In this document: positions 9,204 through 16,502 of the stretch, in pieces
How positions within the stretch are numbered: the first letter of the stretch is position 1
How the letters are laid out: every line of letters begins with the position of its first letter
Origin: Bacteroidota bacterium
GTDB taxonomy: Bacteria; Bacteroidota; Bacteroidia; B-17B0; Aurantibacillaceae
Assembly (NCBI GenBank): GCA_963169355.1
Contig: CAUJCR010000055.1
Span: 1-46,966 of the forward strand
Direction of reading: 5' to 3'
Length of the DNA stretch: 46,966 nt
Made by a program: the position numbers and the translations under genes
The notes under the pieces: generated by a model
The model's database searches: none
What the model saw: the letters and a program-made list of their open reading frames with translations, nothing else
What the model was told of the DNA's origin: nothing

Positions 9204-9461
9204 TTATGCTTTGCCTTGAGATTTAATATATTCAGCCATCGTTTTTACAGATTGGAAAATTGTTTTTCCATCTTTAGGATCTTGAATTTTTATACCGTAG
9301 TATTTTTCTAATAGTACAATTAACTCAAGGGCATCAATAGAATCTAAACCTAAGCCATCGCCAAATAAAGGAGCTTCTGGGTTAATATCTTCTGGTTTAA
9401 CTTCTGCTAAGTTTAATTGCTCAATAATTTGTCCTTTTAGTTTTTCTATTAATGCATCCAT
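9204..9461 (-). CDS. acyl carrier protein
   Basis: Small acidic four-helix carrier of 85 residues. Serine 41 in GLGLDSIDALEL is the expected 4'-phosphopantetheine attachment site. It carries the growing chain for the flanking ketosynthases. The gene overlaps the upstream half-ketosynthase by 13 bp and is followed 6 nt later by the active ketosynthase, so it is a dedicated ACP of this operon rather than the general AcpP. Confidence 0.9.
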   Translation of the reverse strand: MDALIEKLKGQIIEQLNLAEVKPEDINPEAPLFGDGLGLDSIDALELIVLLEKYYGIKIQDPKDGKTIFQSVKTMAEYIKSQGKA

Positions 9462-10093
9462 GATGTTTGATTATATAAATTAGTAATTGATGTTTGATTA
9501 AGTGGTTTAAAAATACTGTTTTTATTTAGATTTTCGACATTTTGAACTAAAAAAATAAAGGCTTCGTAAGTGTTGTTGTCCGAATTTATCCAACCACCCA
9601 CAACAGCCTCTGTATTGGTTTGCGTAAGTAAATGAATATAATTCGTTAATAATTTGCCATTAAATTGTGGGCTAACAAAAAAAGCATTTTCGCCAGTAAT
9701 ATGGTGTCGAATGGCTATTTCGCCAATGGTTATATTGGGTAAGGTATATACAAACACAGCTGGCGACGGAAAATAGTTTTGCTTATCGTTTATTGAATTT
9801 TGATGTACTTGATCGGTTTCTAAACTAGCCGATGAGTTTGAAAACACAATGGCTGTTTTTGATAAGTCATTTTCGGTTAAAAAGTGATTGTCTTTACACG
9901 CAAACTCCATTGCTAAAAATGCAAGTTTGCATTGTGCATCCATTTTATAAAATTTAGGATAGCTCAATTGTAACGATTTATACGCTTCGGTTAAAAATTC
10001 GGTGTAAGATTTATTTGGCAAATGCAAAACTACTTTGCCATTTACCGCTATTTGGTTGTGTTTAATATGTGCGTATGAAATAATGGTATTCAT
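9449..10093 (-). CDS. half-length ketosynthase-like protein of the polyene operon
   Basis: A 214-residue protein that resembles only the N-terminal half of a beta-ketoacyl synthase. It has the FSNSSASLETD-type turn (about residue 90) and the segment YFPSPAVFVYTLPN that precedes the nucleophile elbow in full-length enzymes. At the nucleophile position it reads GENAFFVSPQ, with no cysteine, and the second thiolase half with its two histidines is absent. It is therefore unlikely to condense anything itself and may be a structural partner. It overlaps the upstream ketosynthase by 4 bp and the ACP by 13 bp. Similar short proteins occur in flexirubin-type clusters, which is the reason for the label. 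Confidence 0.65.
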   Translation of the reverse strand: MNTIISYAHIKHNQIAVNGKVVLHLPNKSYTEFLTEAYKSLQLSYPKFYKMDAQCKLAFLAMEFACKDNHFLTENDLSKTAIVFSNSSASLETDQVHQNSINDKQNYFPSPAVFVYTLPNITIGEIAIRHHITGENAFFVSPQFNGKLLTNYIHLLTQTNTEAVVGGWINSDNNTYEAFIFLVQNVENLNKNSIFKPLNQTSITNLYNQTSWMH

Positions 10094-11223
10094 ATTTTTT
10101 TAAATAAAGCAGCCGCATTACATCCGCCAAAACCCGAAGCTGTTTTAATGAATGATGAAAAAGTTGCTGGAGTGTGTTGAGGTATAACAGAGATTTTTCC
10201 GCTTACGCCTATGTTATCAAATCCTTGCGATTTAATGAGGGTTTGATGTTTTAAGGATTCTAACGACAACACCGTTTCAAGTACACCAGCTGCACCAAGC
10301 GTGTGACCGTAATAACCCTTTAAACTATTTACTGGAATTGTGTTTAAAGCACTTCTGTCAAAAGCAATAGATTCCATTTCATCATTAAACGGTGTGGCAG
10401 TGCCGTGTGCCGAGATAAAACCACAACCATCTAATGATTGATTTTGTAAAATTGTTTGCAAGCATTGATATAAGCCATCGCCATTTCTTGAAGGGCCTGA
10501 AATATGGTTTGCATCATTGGCTGAAGCACCTGCGACAATAGCTGTGTGGTAGGGCGAAGATAACAGTTCTTGATTTGTTAATAAGATACTAGAAACCGCC
10601 TCGCCTAAATTAATGCCTGTTCGATTTGCATCAAATGGCTTGCATGGCTCAGTACTTAAAGCGTTAAACGATTTAAAACCACTGATTGTAAATTCTGATA
10701 AAATATCGCCACCACACACTATTACGTGATTAAACTGTCCGCTTTGTATCCAGCGTTGCGCCATTATAATTGCCAAAATACCCGATATACAGGCATTAGA
10801 TAAAACAACAGGTTGATGTTTAAATTGAAAATGATTTTGTAAGTGTTGTGTTAATTGATGAAGATAAACCCGCTTTGAATCTATATTTGGATAAGCATTT
10901 TCAAGGATGTCAATATTTCCTTTAGTGGTTGAATAAACCACTAACAATTTATCATCTTGTGGCTGAATACCGCTTTGCTGTAAAACATCTTGAATGGATA
11001 AAATGCTTAATTTTTCTAAGCGAGTGTGTTGATGTGCTTTTTCAATAGAAACAGCATGTTGTTCAAGTAACTCATCATTTATTTTCCCAACACAAAATGC
11101 ATCGTTAGAAAAATGGAGTTGAGTGGGCTTAACTGCAATTTCTGAATTTAATACTGCACGATAATTTTGTTCCGTTGTAAAACCTAATGGACTAATTATA
11201 TTATTATACGAAGCAAATATCAT
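10090..11223 (-). CDS. beta-ketoacyl-ACP synthase, second active copy in the operon
   Basis: Condensing enzyme of 377 residues with C145 (LSNACISGILA), H273 (SAHGTATPFND), K302 and H307 (LKGYYGHTLGAAG) in place. The reading frame extends upstream, but the ATG at 11223 is preferred. It gives the family-typical start MIFASYNNIISPLG and forms an ATGA overlap with the stop of the CWC-like gene, so the two are translationally coupled. Divergence from the other ketosynthase here suggests a different step, such as initiation or a different chain length, but the sequence alone does not settle this. Confidence 0.85.
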   Translation of the reverse strand: MIFASYNNIISPLGFTTEQNYRAVLNSEIAVKPTQLHFSNDAFCVGKINDELLEQHAVSIEKAHQHTRLEKLSILSIQDVLQQSGIQPQDDKLLVVYSTTKGNIDILENAYPNIDSKRVYLHQLTQHLQNHFQFKHQPVVLSNACISGILAIIMAQRWIQSGQFNHVIVCGGDILSEFTISGFKSFNALSTEPCKPFDANRTGINLGEAVSSILLTNQELLSSPYHTAIVAGASANDANHISGPSRNGDGLYQCLQTILQNQSLDGCGFISAHGTATPFNDEMESIAFDRSALNTIPVNSLKGYYGHTLGAAGVLETVLSLESLKHQTLIKSQGFDNIGVSGKISVIPQHTPATFSSFIKTASGFGGCNAAALFKKI

Positions 11224-11420
11224 GTTTGGTTTTGGAATGCAGATTTTAAAATTAATAAACATGAATTACAAACACAATTAGAATATTGCGAAGCAATAAA
11301 TTTTAGTTCCTCGTTAGATAATGCCACCGTTGAGCAATGACAACTCGAAATATCATGAGGCTTGCACTCAAAGGCTTGATGACAGCGCGCGCAAAGCAAT
11401 GTTGTGCTTGTTTTTGACAT
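11220..11420 (-). CDS. small cysteine-rich CWC-like protein
   Basis: A 66-residue protein with eight cysteines (10, 13, 19, 27, 29, 49, 51, 54). The first two form CxxC and the last group is CVCNSC, a layout like the cysteine-rich CWC family and suggestive of zinc binding. It has no signal peptide. It is the first gene of the ketosynthase operon and overlaps the next start by 4 bp (ATGA). It follows the rpmF terminator, so a promoter for the operon should lie within 11421-11446; I see no clear consensus box there. Function unknown. Confidence 0.7.
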   Translation of the reverse strand: MSKTSTTLLCARCHQAFECKPHDISSCHCSTVALSNEELKFIASQYSNCVCNSCLLILKSAFQNQT

Positions 11421-11446
11421 GTAATTAATTAGTATAATAAATTAAA

Positions 11447-11477
11447 AAAGCCTTCCTGTACTACACAAGAAGGCTTT
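11447..11477 (-). terminator. intrinsic terminator after rpmF
   Basis: On the minus strand aaagccttc (11477-11469) pairs with gaaggcttt (11455-11447) and is followed by TTTTTAA. It separates rpmF from the ketosynthase operon. Confidence 0.8.
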
Positions 11478-11496
11478 GTTAGTTTGTATTTATAAA

Positions 11497-11685
11497 TTAC
11501 TTAGTAGCTTTTTCCATTACTACTTTCCCTTTGTAATATAATTTTCCTTCAAACCAGTGTGCACGGTGAAATAAGTGAGCTTCACCAGTGGTGGTATCTT
11601 TAGCTATTGTCATTACAGGAGCTTTGTATGTAGAACGACGTGAATCTCTACGTGATCTCGATAATTTTCGTTTTGGATTAGGCAT
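11497..11685 (-). CDS. rpmF: 50S ribosomal protein L32
   Basis: Small basic ribosomal protein of 62 residues. The start [17 protein letters not shown] is characteristic of L32 (xxPKRKxSxSRRDxRR), and HLFHRAHW lies where the family has HxxHR. No Cys zinc ribbon is present, as in many Bacteroidota forms. It follows yceD by 11 nt, the usual yceD-rpmF pairing, and ends before an intrinsic terminator. In many bacteria plsX and fabH come next; here a specialised ketosynthase operon does. Confidence 0.95.
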   Translation of the reverse strand: MPNPKRKLSRSRRDSRRSTYKAPVMTIAKDTTTGEAHLFHRAHWFEGKLYYKGKVVMEKATK

Positions 11686-11696
11686 GGTTCGTAATT

Positions 11697-12233
11697 TTAA
11701 TTATTGTTAAACTTTATATTTTTTAATTTTTCCCATTCGGGATTTTCACTTGGTTCTATATCTATTTTTAGTTCATTGTATTTAGCAAGCGTTTCTTCAT
11801 CACAAGTAACATCTAATTCATCTTCCATTTCTTCGTCATCACATGGCACTCTTCGATTAGGTATTGATAACTCGATGTACTCGTACAAATACTGCGAAAA
11901 ATCTACCTCTTCAACTCCTTCTTTAAGTACCAAAATTTCATCATTACTTTCTTCGGTATTACCGTGTTTAATGACTAATTTTTCTTGTCCTGAAATTGGA
12001 CAATCGTACTCAACCAAACATCTATCGCAACTCAGCCCAACTGTTCCTTCAAACGAAAACACGATGTGTAATAAGGTGTTTTGTTTTACCAGCTTGGCAT
12101 TTACCAAAATGTTGGCTTTGGTAATTTCACTCTCGCTAAATTGTTCAAAGAACTTTTCTGTAATCTCAAATTCAAATTGATGTTCGCCAACTGCTAATCC
12201 TCCAAATTGTATTTTATACTGACTCTTTCCCAT
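11697..12233 (-). CDS. yceD: YceD/DUF177 family protein
   Basis: Protein of 178 residues of the YceD/DUF177 family, linked in other bacteria to 23S rRNA accumulation. The conserved CDRC (C69, C72) followed by LVEYDCPI is the family hallmark, and the C-terminal half is acidic. Pairing with rpmF supports the call. A promoter box TATATTTG lies 22 nt upstream of the ATG. Confidence 0.9.
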   Translation of the reverse strand: MGKSQYKIQFGGLAVGEHQFEFEITEKFFEQFSESEITKANILVNAKLVKQNTLLHIVFSFEGTVGLSCDRCLVEYDCPISGQEKLVIKHGNTEESNDEILVLKEGVEEVDFSQYLYEYIELSIPNRRVPCDDEEMEDELDVTCDEETLAKYNELKIDIEPSENPEWEKLKNIKFNNN

Positions 12234-12255
12234 GGCTCAACATCAAAATGGACGG

Positions 12256-12289
12256 CAAATATACATTTTTTTTCAATTCAAACAACAAA
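12256..12289 (-). promoter_or_regulatory. promoter of yceD-rpmF
   Basis: On the minus strand a -7 box TATATTTG (12263-12256) lies 22 nt before the yceD ATG. TTTG-like -33 candidates lie 15 nt (12282-12279) and 22 nt (12289-12286) further upstream, the second at the usual spacing. Confidence 0.55.
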
Positions 12290-12319
12290 ATAACTGAAAT
12301 TTAGCTTATTAGACTAATT

Positions 12320-12928
12320 TTAGGGCAGGAAACTTTGGATTAAACATTTAGGAACATACCATGTCTTCTTGTAATTTTCTATTACTATAATTTCGTTTTG
12401 GCAAGTAAGGTATTGTTTTTGGACGTTTCTTTTTAATATCCAAGCGTTTCCTTGCTTTATCTCATTGATTATTAGGAGCTTTAAGCTATCTAAAGAGGCT
12501 TTGCGGTGCGAGTGTCCTATTTTAAACCCTAACTCGTTATTTCTTAAATCCATTTCGCAGGCTAGGCTATCGGCGCGGTCGTTCAACTCCAAGGTATTTT
12601 TATAAAAATAATACTGGTTTGTTTTTTCGTGGGCTTTACCAAGTTGGCGAAGTTTTTTTACTTTAATTTTTTGAGCCAAATAAGCCATGGTAAAGCTATG
12701 CCTAAAGGCATCGAGTGTGCCACCACTTTCAAACTCGTCTAATGCTCTTTGATTTTTAACCTCATGGTATATCGTCATGGCTGTTTTTAACCGTGATTTT
12801 ACACGTAGTGCAGCAAATGGATGCAACATGGCCCAGCGTTTTTCATATTTTCCAATTTGATGTTGTGCCTGTGCCACTGGCAAAAGCCCTATACATAAAG
12901 CGATGCAGGCACAAATGGATTTTAACAT
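12320..12928 (-). CDS. exported protein with DAFRH motif (DUF6973-like)
   Basis: Periplasmic protein of unknown role, 202 residues. The open frame extends further upstream, but the ATG at 12928 is preferred because it starts a clean signal peptide, MLKSICACIALCIGLLPVAQA, with cleavage before QHQIG. The mature part is helical and contains DAFRHSFTMAYLAQ followed by AHE and NELGFKIG. The spaced His and acidic residues resemble the DUF6973 group, which looks like a helical metal-dependent hydrolase fold; I cannot confirm the match without a search. It is divergently oriented to the small gene at 12996. Confidence 0.6.
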   Translation of the reverse strand: MLKSICACIALCIGLLPVAQAQHQIGKYEKRWAMLHPFAALRVKSRLKTAMTIYHEVKNQRALDEFESGGTLDAFRHSFTMAYLAQKIKVKKLRQLGKAHEKTNQYYFYKNTLELNDRADSLACEMDLRNNELGFKIGHSHRKASLDSLKLLIINEIKQGNAWILKRNVQKQYLTCQNEIIVIENYKKTWYVPKCLIQSFLP

Positions 12929-12981
12929 GACTTTGTTAGCAATAGTTGAGATAAAAATACGAAAATAATAAAAGCTTTTTA

Positions 12982-12989
12982 TATCTTTG
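12982..12989 (+). promoter_or_regulatory. -7 box 6 nt before an ATG (possible leaderless start)
   Basis: TATCTTTG matches TAnnTTTG. Only six bases separate it from the ATG at 12996, about where transcription would start. No clear -33 element at normal spacing. Confidence 0.5.
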
Positions 12990-12995
12990 GAGTTG

Positions 12996-13268
12996 ATGGA
13001 CTTTAAGAATGACATAGCAAAACGTTTTTTTAGCAAGCAAGAGATAGGTGGTGCTGAAAGCATTAATGATTTGCGTGATAAAGAATTTAGTGGTAAAAAA
13101 TTAACAGCCGAAGAAAAATTTGCCTTAGCAAATTTTGATCGTTACAGATTAAATATATTAAACGCTCAAGAAAACGAAGAGCAGTTTCATTATCATTATA
13201 GGCAATTGCAGGTTATTTCTAACCTTGGCGATTGGCGTGAGTTTTTGAAAGACGAATACGCTAAGTAA
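12996..13268 (+). CDS. conserved small hypothetical protein
   Basis: Protein of 90 residues, charged and probably helical, without signal peptide or membrane segment. A TTG nine bases upstream is also in frame, but it lies inside the promoter box, so ATG 12996 is chosen. The segment GKKLTAEEKFALANFDRYR is followed by a Gln/Glu-rich helix and WREFL near the C-terminus. The function is not recognised. It is probably transcribed alone from the box at 12982. Confidence 0.65.
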   Translation: MDFKNDIAKRFFSKQEIGGAESINDLRDKEFSGKKLTAEEKFALANFDRYRLNILNAQENEEQFHYHYRQLQVISNLGDWREFLKDEYAK

Positions 13269-13269
13269 T

Positions 13270-13305
13270 TACTCGTTTTTTGTTTTTATTGCTGCGGGAT
13301 TATTT
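13270..13305. repeat. short copy of the dispersed repeat at 371-406
   Basis: The run cgttttttgtttttattg and the bases after it match the left-end repeat at about 374-391 with a few differences beyond it. Too short to tell whether it is a remnant. Confidence 0.4.
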
Positions 13306-13340
13306 CTAAAAATTTATATCTTTATAGTAAATTTTAATCC

Positions 13341-13529
13341 ATGAATTTCTTACGATTTAGATATTCACCGTTGGCATTCTTTTTAATAGCTTGCCTATTT
13401 ACTGTACTATATGGTATTATTGCTATAGCTTATGGGAATAAAGTACCATCTTTAGCTATCATTGGTATTGGTAACTTTGGGTTAGCATTAGTAATGTTTG
13501 TTTTGCGTAACAGGAAAGCTAAGCAGTAA
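13341..13529 (+). CDS. small two-helix membrane protein
   Basis: Predicted inner-membrane protein of 62 residues. Two hydrophobic helices (about 10-31 and 37-55) are separated by a short polar turn with GNKVPS and followed by the basic tail RNRKAKQ. The basic ends suggest both termini are cytoplasmic. It starts with ATG and has no close operon partner. Function unknown. Possible weak hairpin bases follow its stop (13590-13640) but I do not call a terminator. Confidence 0.55.
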   Translation: MNFLRFRYSPLAFFLIACLFTVLYGIIAIAYGNKVPSLAIIGIGNFGLALVMFVLRNRKAKQ

Positions 13530-13641
13530 TACAAACAATCTTGTGAGGATGAGGTAGTAATATTTGCTACGCAAGGCATGGATACCTCAAACGCCTACAA
13601 CGCTTCATATCTGTGATGGTGAAGGTGTTTTTTTAGGAAGG

Positions 13642-14847
13642 TTACAAATTCAAAAGCCAATCAATTACGTTTCTTTTCTGTATCCCTTCAATGCTAACAT
13701 TATCATAGTCGAGTGTAAGTAAATATTTCGGATAATTATCTCGTATGTTCCTAAAAGCCGAAATTTCACGTTCAAATGTTTTTTCGTCATTAACGGTAAA
13801 TGCTACTTGATAGTATTCTCTCTCGTTATTCGGCTTCTGTACTACAAAATCAATTTCTTTGTTGTTGTTTTTGCCTGCGTAAACTTTACCACCCCTGCGC
13901 AATAATTCAAAATATACGATGTTTTCTAACTTATGTCCTAAATCGGTGTCATGCCTATTTGTAGTAACAATGTTTTTTAAGCCTAAATCAACTAAATAAT
14001 ATTTTTGATTTACTGTAAGTAGCTCTTTGCCTTTGATGTCGTATCGTGGTGCAGGATACAGTACATACGATTTCACCAAAAAGTCTAAGTACTTGTTAAT
14101 AGTGTTGTGAGAGATGGTTTTCTTTGAATTTTTATTGAGTGTAGCCGCAATGTTGGTAGGCGAAATGTAGGAGCCAACGCTATCAAATACAAAACTGATA
14201 ACACGATGCAGATTGTGCAGGTTGCGAAGTTTGTAACGCTCCGCAATGTCTTTTCCAATAACGGTGTCGTAAATAGCTTGTAAATAATCGTTTACTAACG
14301 TTTCATTGCTTTGAGCTAGGTTAACTGCTTCTGGAAAAGCACTGGTGTTAATGTATTGGCGAAAAAGTTTGTCGGTATTTTTTTCTTTATAGTAAGCCAA
14401 AGCGTATTCGGCAAAAGAATAAGTTTGAATGTTTATGGCAATGTATCGCCCTGTGAGTAAAGTTGCTAATTCGCTTGACAACAAGTAGGCATTTGAACCT
14501 GTAACATACAAGTCAATATTTTTTTTTGTAAACAAGGCATTTACGAGTTTTTCAAAATCGTTTACGAGTTGTACTTCGTCTAAAAACACATAGTATTTTT
14601 TTTCGTTTGTAATCTTTTTTATAATTTCATCATAGAGCGTCGCCCACTTTATAAGATGCAAGCTTTCGCGTTCTTCAAAATTATAAAAGATGATGTTTTT
14701 TCTGGCAACACCACTTGTAGCCAGTTCGTTTTTAAAAGCTTCCAATAAGGTAGATTTTCCTGAACGCCTAATTCCTGTAACCACTTTAATGAGGTTTTGG
14801 TCTCTCAGTTGTCTAAGTTTTGCGAGATATATTTCGCGGTTTATCAT
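13642..14847 (-). CDS. AAA-family ATPase with DUF4143 C-terminal domain
   Basis: Predicted ATPase of 401 residues of the AAA_14/DUF4143 type, common in accessory regions and without an agreed cellular role. Walker A is GIRRSGKST (25-33), Walker B VFLDE (87-91), and a sensor-like VTGSNA lies at 115-120. The C-terminal half holds the DUF4143 region, ending in a segment like a restriction-endonuclease-fold core: GHKLENIVYFELLRRGG, then EIDFVVQK. It stands alone between a small membrane gene and the repeat block, which fits a horizontally moving single gene. Base composition is not visibly different. Confidence 0.8.
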   Translation of the reverse strand: MINREIYLAKLRQLRDQNLIKVVTGIRRSGKSTLLEAFKNELATSGVARKNIIFYNFEERESLHLIKWATLYDEIIKKITNEKKYYVFLDEVQLVNDFEKLVNALFTKKNIDLYVTGSNAYLLSSELATLLTGRYIAINIQTYSFAEYALAYYKEKNTDKLFRQYINTSAFPEAVNLAQSNETLVNDYLQAIYDTVIGKDIAERYKLRNLHNLHRVISFVFDSVGSYISPTNIAATLNKNSKKTISHNTINKYLDFLVKSYVLYPAPRYDIKGKELLTVNQKYYLVDLGLKNIVTTNRHDTDLGHKLENIVYFELLRRGGKVYAGKNNNKEIDFVVQKPNNEREYYQVAFTVNDEKTFEREISAFRNIRDNYPKYLLTLDYDNVSIEGIQKRNVIDWLLNL

Positions 14848-14945
14848 TTCGGTTTTATCTTTATTTTCCTACAAATGTATGAAAACTTATTGACGAAAAA
14901 GTAAGAATATTTATTTTTTTGTCATTTTCTAAAATTTTCTGCGTT

Positions 14946-14974
14946 GGGTTATTTTACAATATGCTATTTCGGTT
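14946..14974 (+). repeat. left copy of a direct repeat bracketing part of the repeat block
   Basis: Bases 14946-14974 and 15399-15429 are about 30-bp imperfect direct repeats (shared core ttttacaa, then tatgctatt and cggtt). They enclose 14975-15398, which carries the small hairpins and the second 169-bp element. Confidence 0.5.
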
Positions 14975-14984
14975 AATTCACTGT

Positions 14985-15068
14985 TTTTTGTTTCTTTTGC
15001 TTCAAGGCAAAAGAAAGTAAGAACTTTTTTACTCTCATAACTTTTCTTTGTTTCTCCAAAGAAAAGTT
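14985..15068. repeat. small-hairpin repeats in the gene-free block 14848-15776
   Basis: The hairpin cttttgc (14994-15000) / gcaaaag (15007-15013) followed by aaagtaag is shared with 330-357. A perfect 12-bp stem aacttttctttg (15039-15050) / caaagaaaagtt (15057-15068) follows, with a 6-nt loop. Confidence 0.6.
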
Positions 15069-15141
15069 ACAAAAGAAAAGAGCCCACAAAAGCCAACAGA
15101 AAGTTTCATTTGTCGCACGAGCCTGCGCTTGCAAGCTATTA

Positions 15142-15310
15142 AACCCAGATTATGCATTAGCAATTCTATTACGAGTTAAAATCCCTGCAAAATATAAAGC
15201 TTCGCAACTTTTTCTCTTTCACCGTAGCAGTGGCTACGCTTCATTCGTAAAAGTTCATATTTTATAGGGATTTTACCTTTCACTACGAAACCTACAAGCT
15301 ACTTCGGGTT
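15142..15310. mobile_element. 169-bp palindromic element, copy 2 (inverted orientation)
   Basis: Same length as the element at 91-259 and homologous to its reverse complement without gaps. The 55-bp cores (147-201, and 15200-15254 reversed) agree at about 43 positions by hand count, and the terminal 19-mer (15142-15160) has two differences from 91-109. Its stems are taaaatccctgcaaaatat (15177-15195) against 15257-15275 with two mismatches, and an apical gtagc (15224-15228) / gctac (15233-15237). A further pair, gcacgagc (15115-15122) / gctcgtgc (15326-15333), lies just outside. The inner arms differ in sequence from copy 1 yet are still complementary. Confidence 0.7.
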
Positions 15311-15398
15311 AAAATCCCACGAAGCGCTCGTGCCCACCCTTCGATTTTCTCACAACTATATCTGCGAAAAATAAAAGTCCGCGCACTCAAAAGCCTGT

Positions 15399-15429
15399 GG
15401 GTAGTTTTACAAGCTATGCTATTCCGGTT
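15399..15429 (+). repeat. right copy of the direct repeat bracketing 14975-15398
   Basis: Partner of 14946-14974. It has two extra bases and a few substitutions relative to the left copy. Confidence 0.5.
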
Positions 15430-15442
15430 GCCACCATGGCAT

Positions 15443-15569
15443 TTTAAAATGTTGCGTAAAAATCGAGTGGTATCAAAAGCGAGGGCAGGTGTGTAGATTC
15501 TTTGGGCTGTTCGCGAAGCGCTTTCAAAGAATCAGCTTGATACCACGATGATTTTAGCAAGATTTTAAG
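15443..15569. repeat. hairpin repeat family B, complete copy
   Basis: A 127-bp imperfect palindrome. gtggtatcaa (15467-15476) pairs exactly with ttgataccac (15537-15546), and the outer arms (from 15443, and to 15569) continue the pairing with small gaps. An inner stem gattctttg/caaagaatc closes a loop with ttcgcgaa. Its right half is repeated at 6-88. Its right flank runs straight into the tail repeat, giving the uninterrupted form of the site into which element copy 1 is inserted at the left end. Confidence 0.7.
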
Positions 15570-15572
15570 AAG

Positions 15573-15665
15573 CCTTGATTTTTTTGTAACTTTTTGTATC
15601 AAGACAAAAAGTTTTATAAAAAAACTTGAACTTTTGCTTTTGTTGCTTCAAAGCAAAAGAAAGTA
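15573..15665. repeat. dispersed intergenic repeat, small-hairpin tail, copy 2
   Basis: Same order of small hairpins as 265-357, beginning ccttgattttttt and ending aagcaaaagaaagtaa. Beyond it, 15666-15776 is plain AT-rich spacer. Confidence 0.6.
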
Positions 15666-15776
15666 AAAATAAATTCGATTATATGAATGCATGGATAGGT
15701 TATTTATTTAACTCCAATTAAACTTTGCCCTGTTAGTAGAATTGTGAGAATATATTTCTTTTTATAACTTTACTGT

Positions 15777-16502
15777 ATGGAACCCATTATTGAGTTATCT
15801 CAAATTAAGAAAGAGTATAAAATAGGGCAAGAAGAAATTCATGCGTTAAACGGAGTAACTTTAAATATTTATAAAAATGAATATGTAGCCTTAATGGGAC
15901 CAAGTGGTAGCGGAAAATCTACTTTAATGAATATGCTAGGTTGCCTTGATACACCTACCTCGGGCGAGTACATTCTTAATAAACTGGCAGTTGCTAAAAT
16001 GAGCGATAACGAATTGGCCGAGGTAAGAAACAAGCAAATAGGTTTTGTGTTTCAAACGTTTAATCTTTTGCCACGTTCTACCACCCTCGAAAATGTAATG
16101 TTGCCATTGGTGTATGCTGGCGTTCCTAAAGCCACCCGCGAAGAAATGGCTATGAAGGTTTTAAAACAAGTAGGCTTAGAAAATAGAGTGTCGCATAAAC
16201 CCAATGAGTTATCGGGCGGACAAAGACAGCGTGTAGCCATTGCCCGAGCGCTTGTAAATAATCCTGCTATTATCTTAGCGGATGAACCTACTGGTAACTT
16301 AGATAGTAAAACATCGGTAGAAATTATGGGTTTGCTAGAAGAGATCCATAATAATGGTAATACCATTATTTTAGTAACACACGAGGAAGATATTGCCTTG
16401 CATGCTCATCGTATTGTACGATTAAAAGATGGCGTCATCGAATCTGATAAACCAAATGATACCATTACTACGTTTAAAAGTCGTATTGTGAATTATACTT
16501 AG
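15777..16502 (+). CDS. ABC transporter ATP-binding protein (LolD/MacB family)
   Basis: Cytoplasmic ATPase of 241 residues that powers a FtsX-like permease, in families that release lipoproteins, export peptides or drive mechanotransmission. Motifs are complete: Walker [10 protein letters not shown] (41-49), Q-loop Q93 in VFQTF, signature LSGGQ (145-149), Walker B ILADE (166-170) and H-loop H202. LNLLPR-like residues after the Q-loop and the insert [10 protein letters not shown] are typical of LolD/MacB. No permease gene is next to it: repeats lie upstream, and downstream is a convergent gene sharing the TTAG stop bases. Its partner must be encoded elsewhere, so the exact substrate is open. 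Confidence 0.85.
   Translation: MEPIIELSQIKKEYKIGQEEIHALNGVTLNIYKNEYVALMGPSGSGKSTLMNMLGCLDTPTSGEYILNKLAVAKMSDNELAEVRNKQIGFVFQTFNLLPRSTTLENVMLPLVYAGVPKATREEMAMKVLKQVGLENRVSHKPNELSGGQRQRVAIARALVNNPAIILADEPTGNLDSKTSVEIMGLLEEIHNNGNTIILVTHEEDIALHAHRIVRLKDGVIESDKPNDTITTFKSRIVNYT

Noticed and set aside
6946..11223. Ketosynthase operon as primary fatty acid synthesis
   Set aside because: It has no fabD, fabG or fabH, and two members lack catalytic residues. Position after rpmF alone is not enough.
11704..12180. 158-residue open frame opposite yceD
   Set aside because: It is an antisense shadow of yceD, low-complexity Ser-rich, with no promoter or domain.
13530..13641. Structured RNA or terminator in the spacer after the small membrane gene
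   Set aside because: gtag/ctac and aaacgcc/ggtgttt pairings are short and not convincing by eye.
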